Shown here: positions 11,419 through 21,599 of the stretch, piece after piece
How the letters are laid out: each line of letters opens with the position of its first letter
How positions within the stretch are numbered: the stretch's first letter is position 1
NCBI GenBank assembly: GCA_000151295.1
Contig: GG745350.1
Span: 12,826-42,237, forward strand
Direction: 5' to 3'
Length of the DNA stretch: 29,412 nt
Source: Allomyces macrogynus ATCC 38327
Lineage: Eukaryota; Blastocladiomycota; Blastocladiomycetes; Blastocladiales; Blastocladiaceae
Program-made: the position numbers and the translations under genes
The notes under the pieces: model-generated
What the model was told of the DNA's origin: nothing
Seen by the model: only the letters and a program-made list of their open reading frames with translations
Databases searched by the model: none

Positions 11419-14400
11419 TCACCCCGAGACAAAATGCCGTGCGCTAGTCAAGAACACGTCGAGGCTTCGTCCCGTGGCAACGAGCTCGTGCGGACAGTCG
11501 GCCTAGCGAAGCGGCGATCGGTTTAGCAAGCGACACGATTGTTGGCCTGTGACACCACGAAAACCGCCCGTCACGTACCACAACCGTGTGCAGTGCCTTG
11601 TCCACCTTGTCGAGTCGCTCCAACTGCTTGGTCAGCTCGGCGTTGCGTTCGCCCGCGTCGGCCTTGACAAACGTGTACTTCCCCTCCTGCACGCTCTGGT
11701 ACCGCTTGGCCTTCTTTTGCATCATCGCAATCGTCGTGAACGCGGCCAACTTCGTGTCCTGCAGCACGATAATCTCATCGACGAGCGTGCGGTGCCGGTC
11801 GCGCAACGCCGCAAGCCGCGCGTGCGCATCGCTGATCTGCGCGCGCACGCGATCGAGCGCCCCCTGCACCGCGGCCGTATCCGCATCCAAGTCCTTCAAG
11901 TCCGTCAACGTGCCCTTGAGCTGCTTGCCAAGATCCGTGATGGCCTTGGTGAGCGTCGCCTGCGTGTAGCCCTTGCCGCGCAACTTGGATCGCAACGCAA
12001 TCGTTTCGCGGCGCACGACGCCCTTTTCCATTTCCATGACGAGCTTTTCCTGCAGCTTTTCGAGATTGCTGAGCCGCAACTCCATGCGATGAATCTCGAG
12101 CGTCATTTCCTTGATTTCCTGCGCGCCAATGTTCGGGTCGAGCGCCTCGCGCGTCTCCTTGGCCAGCTGAATCTTCTTTTCCCACAGCATGATTTGCCGC
12201 TCCATGTCAAGCAGGCCGCCGAGCGCGCGGTCCTTTTCGGTTTGCAAGTCGCGCACTTGCTGCTCCATGCGCACGGCCTCCATTTCGGCTTCCTAGAAGA
12301 CGATTGGAATCGACGGTCGACAGGGGTCAGAGAACAATGGTCGCTCGCGCAAAGAACAAAGCAAGTAACGGAAGCGTACCCGCAACCGGAACCGAAACTC
12401 CTGCTCGACGCCAAGATTCCCCTCCTCGAGATCGGCTTGCACCGACGTCTGCCGCGACAACAGCGTGTTGATCTTGACCATGTCGTTTTGCAGCGCCTTG
12501 ATGTTGCGCTGGTGGAACTTGATCTCGCCCTCCTCGGCGTCAAACGCCTGGTTGAGCATTGCCTTTTTGCGCGACAAGATCGTGAGCCGCATGCGCAAGT
12601 TGCCAATCGTCTCGGCCAAGTCGCTGGCCTTCTTGGCCGTGACGACGAGCTCGTTCTGGTTGCGCAGCCAAAACTGCTGCAGGTCCCAGCACTCCTTTTC
12701 CTTGGCAGCAATCGACTTGGTCAAGTTGTGGATCGTCGCCTCCATGGGCCCAATCGCCTCGTCGGTCGACTGCTGCAATATCTGGTTGAGCTTCTTGTTG
12801 AGCAAGTCGATCTCCGACTGCTTCTTGGCCATTTCGTCGTTGCCGCGCCGAATCTCGAGCTCGTACTTTTCAATCGTGCCGTTCTTGGCCTGAATCACCG
12901 CATCGAGATCGGCCAAGTCGCGCCGCCGCTGCACGAGCGTATCGGTCATGGTCGCGGCCTCAATCTTGGTCTGCGCGACCTGGTTCTCGGTCACGGCAAT
13001 CATGGCCTCCTTGTCGTGAATCACCTGCGTCAGCTTCTTGGCGTCCTTGAGCGTGCCCTGCATGCTCTTATCTAGGCCGAGTTCGTTTTGGATCTGCTCG
13101 GCAATCTCGCGCTCCACCTTGACCGCCTTTTGCTGCGCCGTGCCCAACTGCTTCTTGAGCGCATTCACCTCATTGACGAGCGACTGCCGGTGGTGCGCGA
13201 CCTGCTTGAGCTCGGCCTCGTACGCGTCAAGACTGCGCTGCACGACGCCATATTCGTGCTTGAGCGTGTCGCGGCGCTCGGCGAGCTGCTTAATCTGCGC
13301 CGAGAGCAACGTCGATTCCGTGCTGAGCTTGTCGTGCAGCATTGTCAACGTCTCGTTCTCGGTCGCGACTTGCGCGAGCGCGTGCTTGAACCCGGCGAGC
13401 TCATTGTCCATGTGCAGCAGCCGCTCCTTTTCCTTGAACACGGCCTGCTCGAGTTGCCCGAGCACGTCTTGCCGCCGCTGCATGCTGATCAAACTGCTTT
13501 TCCACTGGTGCAGCAGCTGGCGCTTTTCAAAGACGATCGCCTAGAACGATGTCGAGCGGGTCAGGAAGAAGACCGAGGTGAAACGAATTCATCGCCGAGA
13601 AACGGGCAAGCACCTCCATCTCCGTATTGGCGTCCTGAATCGTCTCCTGCAACCGCGCCATATCCTGCTTCTGGTCGCCAATTTGCGCGTCGAGCGTACT
13701 GCGCTGATCCTTGAGCGCCTCGAGCCGCTGCGTTAACTGGTGAATATACAAGTCCTGCTTGCGCTTCTCGGCCTCCTGCTTGACCAAGTCCTCCTCGGCC
13801 TTGAGCGTGACGCGGCGCGTCGTCGACAATTTGCCTTTCATCTCCTCGTGAAACAGCTGAATCTGGCCGAGGGTGCGGGACAGGACTTCGAGCTCGCCTT
13901 TACGTGCCGAGAGCGCCTGTTGTTGTTTCGTGAGCTGGCCGCGGTGCGTCGCGTACTTGTCGCGCGTGGACTTGGCCGTCGCCTCGGCTTTTTCGCGATG
14001 CGTCTTGATGACCGCGTAGGCCTGGTGCGCGGATTCGAGTTGCGATTGCGCCTTGGCGAGTTGCTGTTGCAGGGCGTAGAGCTCGACACCGACTTGTTCG
14101 CGGCGCACCTTGGACTTGCGCAGGTCCTCTTCCTGTGGATCGAAGGGGTGGATGAGTGTGTTGGCGAGGGCACGATGACATTTGGGAACGGCAAAACATG
14201 GGTAACGGGTACCTTTTCGCGCAGCTCGAGCGTCAGCTGCTCGTCGGCGGTCGAGAGCTGCTTGGTGAGTGCGTCTTGCACGCGACGCATCAGCGGCTAC
14301 AAACCGAGAATCACGGCCGTCAGCAGTGCGTTCATAACCACCAATCCGAACCTCGAGGTCGCCGTACGTTGTCCGGGTCCATGACGGCGAGATCCTCGTC

Positions 14401-14859
14401 AACGTCGCCGCCCGCGGCAACCGCGGCGGCCGACATGATATCGGCAAACGGCCCGCTCCCCACATCTTCACTCCCGTCCATAACCCCGCCGTCTCCGGTC
14501 GGTAATTCGCCACCGGAACTGCTGCCCCACCGCGGCGCACGCGCCGGCAGCGCAGCCGTCGCCATCGCAGCGTCGAGCCCACCCGCCGTATCCTCCTCCT
14601 CGGGAATCGGTGGCGGCGCGGCGGCGTCAAAGACGGACGAGTCGAGTTTGGCCATGGCGACCTGGATCATGCGGCGCGCCTGGCCCGTCGCGTCGCCATC
14701 TGCGTCGGTATCGGCGATAGGGGCGAGCGGTGCGCCTGTACCGAGGTCCTCGGTGGCGGGAGCGTCAAGGTCGGTCGGCGCCGGTGCATCGTCGGGTATC
14801 GTATCCGGAGCGACGACGTCGGTGGACGGCGAGCTATCGGTTGCGGCCGGATCGGCCAT
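11419..14859 (-). CDS. CCDC40: CCDC40 (FAP172 family), axonemal 96-nm ruler coiled-coil protein
   Basis: Exons: 14859-14368, 14296-14213, 14132-13614, 13540-12380, 12292-11579, 11502-11419; all phases close to 1,017 residues. The first 160 residues are acidic, Ala/Pro-rich and disordered, then LDPDNPLMRRVQDAL-type sequence (here MDPDNPLMRRVQDAL) opens a coiled coil that runs to the end. CCDC40 hallmarks are GVELYALQQQL, KKQDLYIHQLTQRL, GPMEATIHNLTKSI, FWLRNQNELV, RQIMLWEKKIQLAKETR, EIHRMELRLSNL and VQEGKYTFVKADA. CCDC40 pairs with CCDC39 to set the 96-nm repeat of the ciliary doublet and to position inner dynein arms, radial spokes and the nexin-dynein regulatory complex. Its presence implies that the organism builds motile flagella (zoospores). 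The start is the only ATG in the frame upstream of the disordered region. Introns are 71-87 nt. It shares an upstream region with BAP31. Confidence 0.93.
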
Positions 14860-15547
14860 GTCGGGCCGAGGATGTCGAGGCCAGAACTCGGCGGAGCGTG
14901 CAGGGCGAGCGCGCGGCAACAGGGGCGCGTGGCTGCAGAGGAAGCGCGACGGGATATGGAGTCGCCGGCGTCGTTGGAGGTGTGCGTCGACCCGGGCTCG
15001 TCGGGGGTGCAGATGCCTGCAGTGGGAGGTAGCTGCCGGCGGATGCCTGAGATTGCCGTGAGTTGGCGGGTCGGGCGACTCGTCTTGCGGGCAGGAGCAC
15101 GCGCAGCAGAGCAGCAGATCAGCGGCGGCGGCACCAAGTGCGCGGTGCAGCCGGGTTCCGGCAGGGGTCGAACTCCGGCCGCCAAAGAGAATATCTCGGC
15201 TTGACTTGTCTCGCAGCGTGTCGTGCCATCACGCACAAATCACGCTCGGCCCGCGCCGGCGCGGCTGGCATCTGCCCCTGACCTGGCACGCGAACATCCA
15301 CGAACATCCACTGAGGCCTTGAAAACGAAGACGGCCGGCAACACGACGCGCACGCGACCGCATCTGTCTCTTCTCTTGTCTCACCGATACGATACGCACC
15401 GCCGTCGACGCGATCTGCACCACCGGCACCGCGCCTGCACCGACACGCCCTTGGATCAGCACCAACGCCCACCCACACCAGGCCCTCACGCATCGCGCTC
15501 CCGGCACCAACGCGCCCTGAACCGACGCCGCGAACCATCAACCAACC
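14860..15547. promoter_or_regulatory. Divergent promoter region of CCDC40 and BAP31
   Basis: Nearly 690 bases between two diverging starts. At 15331-15342 the sequence ACGGCCGGCAAC holds a perfect RGYAAC half of the RFX X-box and a one-mismatch GYNRCC half with no spacer. RFX factors drive ciliary genes in animals, so this is a weak candidate for CCDC40 control. CA/GC-rich, C-rich runs precede the BAP31 start. No tRNA or extra gene could be supported. Confidence 0.35.
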
Positions 15548-16697
15548 ATGTCGCTCGCCAACCAAATCTCATTTGCCGTGCTTGCCGTCGAGGGCGTCGT
15601 CGTCGTGCTGCTCTCGGTAAGTCGACTTCGAACCAGCGTCACCACCAACGGCGCGCCCTGGAACGCAACGCGCTGTCCAAGTTCTAACGCGTTAAATCGA
15701 CGAGTTTCCCCAGATCCCGCTGCCAGCCAAGGCGCGCAAGGCCCTCGCGCGTCTCCTGACCGAGTCGGCCCTTGCCAAGCAGGCCTCGGTCCCATTCTGG
15801 TTCCTCGCCATGTACGCGTCCTTGCGCGCTCTGGCCGTTGTGAAGTCGACGCTCCGGCTGACATGTGCCTCCTTTTTCGACCTGCTCCAGCTTCCTCGCC
15901 GTCAACTTTGCCGGTACGCCGACGGCGCATCTCGGAGCCGACACATGGGCATCCTTGCGCACACGCTGACCCGACGATGCACCCTAGACGCAACGCTGCG
16001 CCAGTACAGGCTTTCGCAGCAGCACCACGGCGTCGAGATTGACAGCCACCACCACCAACATGTCGGTTACCCGATCAATGACATGGACCCGCGCGCAAAG
16101 CTCTTCCAGGCCCAGCGCAAGTACGTCTGCGCGATTGCGACGTGTCGGCGGTCCCAGTGAATGGCCAAAAACTGACGCCGCCACCGTTCCTGTGTCCAGC
16201 ATGTATCTGACCGGCTCGGCCCTCTTCCTGCTCTTGTACGTCACGAACTCGACAACGCTTGTTGAGAGCAATCCCACGCGTCCTTTCTCCACGCACTCAC
16301 ATCCAAGCGAACCCATCCCGATAGTGTCATCAACGTTCTGCGCGGCCTTCTTGTCGAAGTCGTCCGTGCCGAAACCAAACTCGCCGCGCTCGTCGCGCAA
16401 GCCGCCAACAACAGTCGCCAAGTGACGCAGCTGCTCGACGAGAACGACAAGCTGCAAAAGGAAAAGGCCCTGCCCGCCGCGTCGGCTCCTGCCGACAACT
16501 TTGACGAGAAGGTCGAGGCAGCTGTCGCGGCCAAGACCGAGATTTTGAAAAAACAGGCCGACAACAACCACCGCCAGTACATGAATCTCTCCGACAAGTA
16601 CAACGAGCTCGAAAAGAAGTACGACTTGCTCAAGACGCGGCGCGCCGAGGAGGAGGGGCACAGTGTCGTGCAGGCCGCGAGTAAGAAGGATGATTGA
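15548..16697 (+). CDS. BCAP31: BAP31/Yet-family ER membrane chaperone and sorting protein
   Basis: Exons: 15548-15616, 15714-15811, 15891-15913, 15988-16120, 16200-16235, 16325-16697; all phases close to 243 residues, the family's normal length (human 246). Three hydrophobic segments are at about 5-27 (ISFAVLAVEGVVVVLLSIPL), 50-64 (FWFLAIFLAVNFA) and 110-130 (YLTGSALFLLLFVINVL). Exon 4 ends in the typical KLFQAQRNMYL block. From about 135 the chain is a cytosolic coiled coil (RAETKLAALVAQ, QLLDENDKLQKEK, YNELEKKYDLLKTRR). It ends in KKDD, a perfect KKXX dilysine retrieval signal. BAP31 proteins sort membrane cargo at the ER and help in quality control. The smallest exon is only 23 nt, and introns are 74-97 nt. 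The start sits right before the first membrane segment, as in relatives. Confidence 0.93.
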
Positions 16698-17462
16698 AGT
16701 GGGATCCGGGTTGTCGTACCGGGTATGCTCGTACCGGTTATGCCCACGCAGGGTGGCATGGTCAAGGATCGTGCCGATGAAATCGCATCGGAAGGGCTTT
16801 TGTGTAAATGAAAATCTAGTTTTCTGCGCGCACATCGCTGGCGCACCAGACACATTTCGCGGATGCTCGGCACACAGCATGCAGACAGGGACGCGCTGTG
16901 ATTTGGAAGGAGGTGGGTGGGGCCGGATGAGTTGGTCGCGTACTGGCCCACTAACATGTCGTCCACCGCATGATGTACAACTGAGGAAAGGCCAAAGTCG
17001 CCGCCAGACGCACGCATGGGCGACGCTGATGCTCGACGGCAGCAGTATCCAGAAAGTATCAATCAAATCATGAGTCTCCCTCCATTTAGTGCATCGGATC
17101 CGCGGCGGTCTAGAACAAAAAAGGGCAAAACAAAGTGCTGCCATTGTTATCGTGCGGCTGCATGTCAACTGCAAATACAACCTGGACATGTACATTACCG
17201 TTCCGAGCTACCTTGCTAACTATCCACACGCGGGGTGGATCACGCAAGCACGCACATACATCCCCACACGAGGCCCTCCCAGCGATGGCCCAACCGCCAA
17301 ACGTATCGTCTCATCTCGTCTCGTCTCGCCCAGTCCAGTCCACTCCCATGTCCACGTCCACCCGCTGCCCAGTCTGTCGTCGTCTCTCGCTTGCCAACAC
17401 GAATGCCCATGACGGCGCGCAGCGATTCGTCCGACACAAAGAAACGCGGCACGTGGGCTCCT
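16698..17462. other. Convergent intergenic region downstream of BAP31
   Basis: Between the BAP31 stop (+) and the stop proposed for the next gene (-). Most of it shows no coding signal. On the minus strand, 17479 down to about 17370 has good codon bias in a second frame (MSAVHEGAHVPRFFVSDESL and on) and may be a continuation of the neighbouring gene after a frame change. Nothing else seen. Confidence 0.35.
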
Positions 17463-18178
17463 TCATGCACGGCGCTCATCCGGATCGCCCCAATTTTCGC
17501 CGCAGTCCGTCTCGATGATGGTGTCGAGCTCCGCGTTCATCGGCTTTTCCCCAATGTCCGCTCCATTTCCCACCGTGTTCCGGTTGACGCCGCCCAGCGC
17601 GAGCATACCAGACCAGAAGGCCTCACCCGCACCCGGCGATTCTGCGCGCGACTTGGCCACCCGCGCCTTGAACGAGCTCCTCGTCGTCTTGCCCTGGATT
17701 TCCAGCTGGACCTTGGCCGCGGCTGTCTTGGCCACGCCCTGGACCGCGTCCATGGCACGGTATGCTGCACCATTGACGGTATCCGCGGCCTCGGTCGTCT
17801 TGGCGCTCACTTTCTGCATACATTTCGAGATCGGCGTGGCAAACCAGACGGCGTCGAAGCCGACGCTGCCGCAGTCGCGGTCGCGGCCGCAGTATCGGCC
17901 TTGCTCTTGCTCGCGCGCTGCGGAATCTTGCGCGCGGGCAGCCGGCCCTTGCCCTCGGCCGTCGGCATGCTCGTCGCTGCCGCACCACTCGTGAGGCATC
18001 GTTGCCATTGGCCTATTTGGTGGCGACTGCGCGGCCGATGACGCGGTCCCGGCATAGCATGCAATACTGACACATCCTCCACTGTCACTTTGCTGGAACC
18101 CGCGTGGCCGCCCATGCTGTCGGTTGCCCAGGGTCTGCTGGGCGCGCCGCAAGGCGGGGCTGCCAAAGAGTCGGTCAT
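17463..18178 (-). CDS. Unrecognised protein, exon structure unresolved
   Basis: I do not recognise this gene. The best coding stretch runs from about 17870 to the stop at 17465-17463: VGFDAVWFATPISKCMQKVS, then AKTTEAADTVNGAAYRAMDA, then a Lys/Arg-rich part and an acidic end ETDCGENWGDPDERRA. Its repeated Ala/Thr helical segments could be amphipathic and membrane- or lipid-associated (guess). Upstream, another frame has strong codon bias from about 17990 to 17870 (MPTAEGKGRLPARKIPQRAS and a following Ala/Thr tract), yet no intron-sized gap separates the two frames. Further up, an ATG at 18178 opens MTDSLAAPPCGAPSRPWATD, and a GT...AG pair giving a 76-nt intron can be drawn after GGHAGSSK. The whole can be joined only with a 1-nt frame change near 17870. 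It is either a real gene with a sequence error, or a decaying one. Confidence 0.4.
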
Positions 18179-18395
18179 AGCGTCGTTTTGCTGTCGAGCT
18201 CGGCCATGACCACCGGCTAGTCGCGGTTGAGCGGGGTAATTGGCGACAGGTCGTGTGTGGGTTGCCGCGGCTTCGCGCCTTACGCTGCCGCTTGGTGGTG
18301 GTGGCCGATCGGTATCGACTGGGTCGTTCCTCGAAGTCGTGGTGGGGTCCGATTCGGCCTCGGCCAAAAAGATCAGCATCGACCGAGCGTTCCAA

Positions 18396-18458
18396 ACCAT
18401 CAACCACCAACCACCAACCATCAACCACCAACCACCAACCATCAACCATCAGCCATCA
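18396..18458. repeat. Heptanucleotide tandem repeat, ACCAYCA x 9
   Basis: Nine uninterrupted 7-base units of ACCATCA or ACCACCA (the last begins with G). They are arranged so that two full 21-base super-units (ATCA, ACCA, ACCA type) repeat exactly. Because 21 is divisible by three, all frames stay open and read Asn-His-Gln-Pro-Pro-Thr peptides, which should not be taken as a protein. The flanks 18179-18395 and 18459-18798 contain no supported gene. Confidence 0.9.
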
Positions 18459-18798
18459 ACCCCAAGTTGACTTCTTCCGTTCAGTTTCGTAGTTGAGCTG
18501 CTGACAAGTGTAACAGTGGATGTCAGTCGATCGATTTGTTGGCTTGTCAGCTGGCATCGACAGAAGCGTCTTGGCGCGTGTTGAAAGAGTCCTTCTGCTT
18601 GGCTTATCTGAACATGCGCATCTGCACTGAGCAAAATCGACCGAGATTAATTCTCAACAACTACCCGCATTCCGCTCCCGCCCAACATTCATCCAGATAA
18701 CTTATGGCCTTGGTTGCTGTTGTCGTCATGGCCTCGCCCTTCTTGCAACTACTATAGTTGACTCGACCTGCTCGCGACGCGTCGCGTCGTAATCTCGC

Positions 18799-19694
18799 CC
18801 ATGGCTGGCTCGGCCATCATGGCGACAACGCCTGCTGTCGTTGTTGCTTCTGCTGCTACTGCTGCTGCTCCCGCAGTTTACGATGTCAAGCTACCCCATG
18901 ACCTGCCCGCAGAGTTGATTCCTGGATTGTGACCAGTCTGTTTTGTGGGGATCAGATTCTGCCGCTGTCGCACCTTCGTGCTCGTCCGGGGTTTTTCCGC
19001 ATCATTGCGCATGCGCTCATCCGGCTCTCAGGCGTGTTCGTGACCCTGGTCCACTACACTCAGCATCGTTATGGCACGCAACAATGGGCGGTCCTCTCTA
19101 AACCGGTCAGCACGATCGATTCCCGCTTCTTCCACGCAACGTTGCCAAAAAAATTGCACTATGCCGTGGCTGTTCCCGCTCGGGGCTCGGGGATCGTGCC
19201 ACGTGTGTTCTTGGTGCTTAAGATGTCTGTTGTCATCACATCAGCGATTACATTTGAGGTGCTCAAGTCGGACTTGCTTACGTTCCAGAGTTGTGCACTG
19301 GAACGCCGCTCGTGCTACGCGGTCAGGGGCACAGTCCCCCCGCACGTTGATTTGCTCCCAGCACGCTCACTTCAGTCGTTTCAACAGATGGCCATTAAAG
19401 CGCCAAGCGCCGCCTCCTGCAAGCTATCCGCGCGCGAGGCTCATATTGCTGTCAATCTTTGGCGAGATGCTCGACTTGGCCGAGGACAGGCTCATGGCCC
19501 AGCCGTTTCCACGGCTCATGTACTTGCGGTGGACAGGCCATTCGCTGCTTGTGCGCCAGCGATTTCTGTGGGCTGTTGTCGACCAGTTGCGCGGGTTTGA
19601 CCTCCAGCACGGAATCGCGCTGCCTGACCATCTTGTTGTGTTCCACCAGTTCCTCAAGCGCGCATCACTGTTCTGCCAGCTCTTTATCCAGTAA
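18799..19694 (+). pseudogene. Broken plus-strand coding remnant, family unknown
   Basis: An ATG at 18799 begins a short Ala/Val-rich frame (MAGSAIMATTPAVVVASAAT, then AAAPAVYDVKLPHDLPAELI) that stops at 18932. A second frame with even codon bias is open from 18929 to 19600 (LPLSHLRARPGFFRIIAHAL, KKLHYAVAVPARGSG, ITFEVLKSDLLTFQ). Near 19450 coding signal seems to pass to a third frame (GEMLDLAEDRLMAQPFPRLM, FLWAVVDQLRGFDLQHG) that ends at 19694. No domain is recognised. The minus strand of 19452-19700 is also open, with coiled-coil-like sequence and one internal TGA, so strand choice is uncertain there. It may be introns not resolved by eye, or a pseudogene; decay is favoured because no clean GT...AG pair joins the pieces. 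Confidence 0.3.
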
Positions 19695-20449
19695 GACTTG
19701 GGCCAACTGGCCGTCACGGAGCGTGATGTCTACGACACGGTCATGATGTCGCTGCCGCCACCCCTGTCGCCTCTGCAGTGTTCTGGCTCGGCTGATGAGG
19801 TGGATGTGTATTGGCGGTGCACCCCCTGACACGAGCATGCACAAGGGCACGAGCCGCCTTGCGTTTTGGCGTCAAGTTGCAGCCGCGGAACCGGTACAAT
19901 GAAAGCGCGATCAGGGCGCGTCGCGGTGCGTGCTATGTGCACATGATTTGCGCCTTTAGCCGCCATGGTGAGCGGGTGGGTGGAATGATTGGTGCCTTGG
20001 CACCACGGTCATCAGAATCTTGGAGTGGCTATGTTGTCGTGAACAGAGAGTGAGAGTAGAATACTCCAACACTTGCAGGCCGTCAGAGCACATCCTTGTA
20101 GGTCCGGTGTAGGCACGACATGGGAAACCATCTGTCGCATTGATGAGACTGCAAGGGCAGACGGATGCTTGCAGCCGCTTGCAGATGCCTCTCATACCGT
20201 CCTCACTCAGACATGCTTGCAGACAAAACAATGATAGTCCTTAAAACCTCAATTGCTTCCGCTCCACCTGTGTCGATACCAAAACGCTCACAAACTTGTA
20301 TCAGCTGCACGCGCAAACAAGGGTGAGGACAGCTCAGCGCATGGCCAGGCCGCTTTCCTATCACGCCACTGCCCTTAAAATGCGACAGACTGCTGCTGTG
20401 ACATCGTTGGCGCACTTCTACTGATTGTTGGCTTATTTGTGGCCAGTGA

Positions 20450-20830
20450 TCAGCCGCTCTCATGGGCTGAGCGTGCTTGCCATCGCCACGTTGAGCATGC
20501 TTGAGCACGTTTTCTGGCATGAAAACGGCGCTGTGCAGCTTCAGCACGGCAACTGCGACGCCAGGGTGACGGTAGAATCATTATCTGTGCTGGGGATAGA
20601 GGTCCTTGTGCATGGATTTCATGACGTAAAGCCATTATCCGATCCGGAACAAAGAAATGTCGAAGCGTTGTGTTTAGCTCAATAGCAAATTTGCTGCAGA
20701 TTTCGCAACATGGGTTGATGATAGCTGGGTTCCCGAATACATTTATCCATTTTTCGAGGAACCGCTTGTGGCAATAAGGAATGAATGTCCTTGGCAGCGG
20801 CATGGCACCAGGCGCTGAAAGAGCATGAGC
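20450..20830 (-). pseudogene. RING-CH (MARCH-like) E3 ligase remnant
   Basis: On the minus strand, LVPCRCQGHS (about 20812-20783) is followed, after a one-base frame change, by FIPYCHKRFLEKWINVFGNP and then INPCCEICSKFAIELNTTLR (to about 20660). This matches the second half of a RING-CH (RINGv) domain: C-R-C-x-G, H-x2-[C]-L-x2-W-I, C-C-E-[I/L]-C, then a hydrophobic ...IE...T.L tail as in MARCH proteins. The Cys after H-x2 is replaced by Phe, and the frame is broken between CRC and the H, so a working zinc-binding domain is not encoded as read. The first C-x2-C pair was not found upstream. Hydrophobic stretches interrupted by TGA lie downstream (about 20280-20340), where MARCH membrane helices would be. 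Intron-split genuine coding is less likely but possible. Confidence 0.4.
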
Positions 20831-21599
20831 GAAACGCCTGCCTTGTATACTCTTGGCGCGCGCACCATGGCGAGAACGATGACCATGAGGTCAGCGCGGA
20901 AAGAACAGCACCAGCACGCAGAAGTGCATCAAGGCGGCCTCGTGCGACAACGATTTCGCTGGTGATAGTTTTGAGCCGCAGCTCATGATAATAAGCCGTA
21001 CGCAAGGAAGAGCGAATGCAAAATCACCTCGACAGACCAGTACAGCTGGCAGGTTCGTACGATCAAGATCCAAGAAGATAAAAATGCACAACCAGAGATG
21101 TCATCCCGGTTACAGGTGAACAGGTGCTACACGGCTAGCGTGGGAGGTGGGCGCTACCCAACTCGACCAAAACCTCGGCTCGATCATGAGGGGTCGTAAA
21201 TTGATGAAGTCGAGGCGCCCCAAATCTGAGAGCTGATTCTCCCGGAGTGTTTCGGATGTGGTATGTCACTCTGCCGTGCTCAGCTTGCCTCTTCCTCCAT
21301 AAATACTGGCGTCGGCACAACACCAGCAAACTGGGCGCCGATCAGCCAGAAGAAGCAGGAGGAAACAACGAGCCCCATCCTAAATTGTATATCATACTGT
21401 GGACGACAACGATTTTCCTTCCCCTCCTGGGCCTTCGGGGGGCCGGCACTCGACTGACCCGTCCGGCCCCCCTCCCTCCTCCTTCCAAATCACAGCACGA
21501 CAGGCGCGTCCGCCAGCCCCGACCGGCACGACCCCAGAGCACGGCGCGCGCGAGACCCGCAACCGCCAACCACGCGCCTGCCCCGCCAGCACATCGCGA

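Larger units (their letters stand above)
18480..21590. other. Lower-GC island with decayed reading frames
   Basis: Base composition changes visibly: long runs near half A+T, in contrast to the strongly GC-rich genes on both sides. No intact gene with family-level similarity is present. Short frames open and close on both strands, with coding-like codon bias interrupted by stops and frame changes. Two patches stand out: plus-strand 18799-19694 and minus-strand 20450-20830. The octamer GCTTGCAG occurs three times between 20166 and 20221. No terminal inverted repeats, target-site duplication or transposase motif was found by eye. It reads as old inserted or duplicated DNA in decay, or as a gene-poor AT-richer isochore. 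Confidence 0.5.

Noticed and set aside
11549..13714. Long Leu/Arg-rich plus-strand frames opposite CCDC40
   Set aside because: They are complements of a coiled-coil gene with strong codon bias on the minus strand and full family match there.
15119..15200. tRNA-like sequence (GGGTTCCGGC ... GGTCGAACTCC)
   Set aside because: A T-loop-like core is present, but the flanking five bases do not pair in either orientation and no anticodon arm or acceptor stem could be drawn.
18396..18458. Gln/Pro/His-rich protein read through the tandem repeat
   Set aside because: All frames of a 21-base repeat stay open and give the same peptide; flanking sequence has no coding signal.
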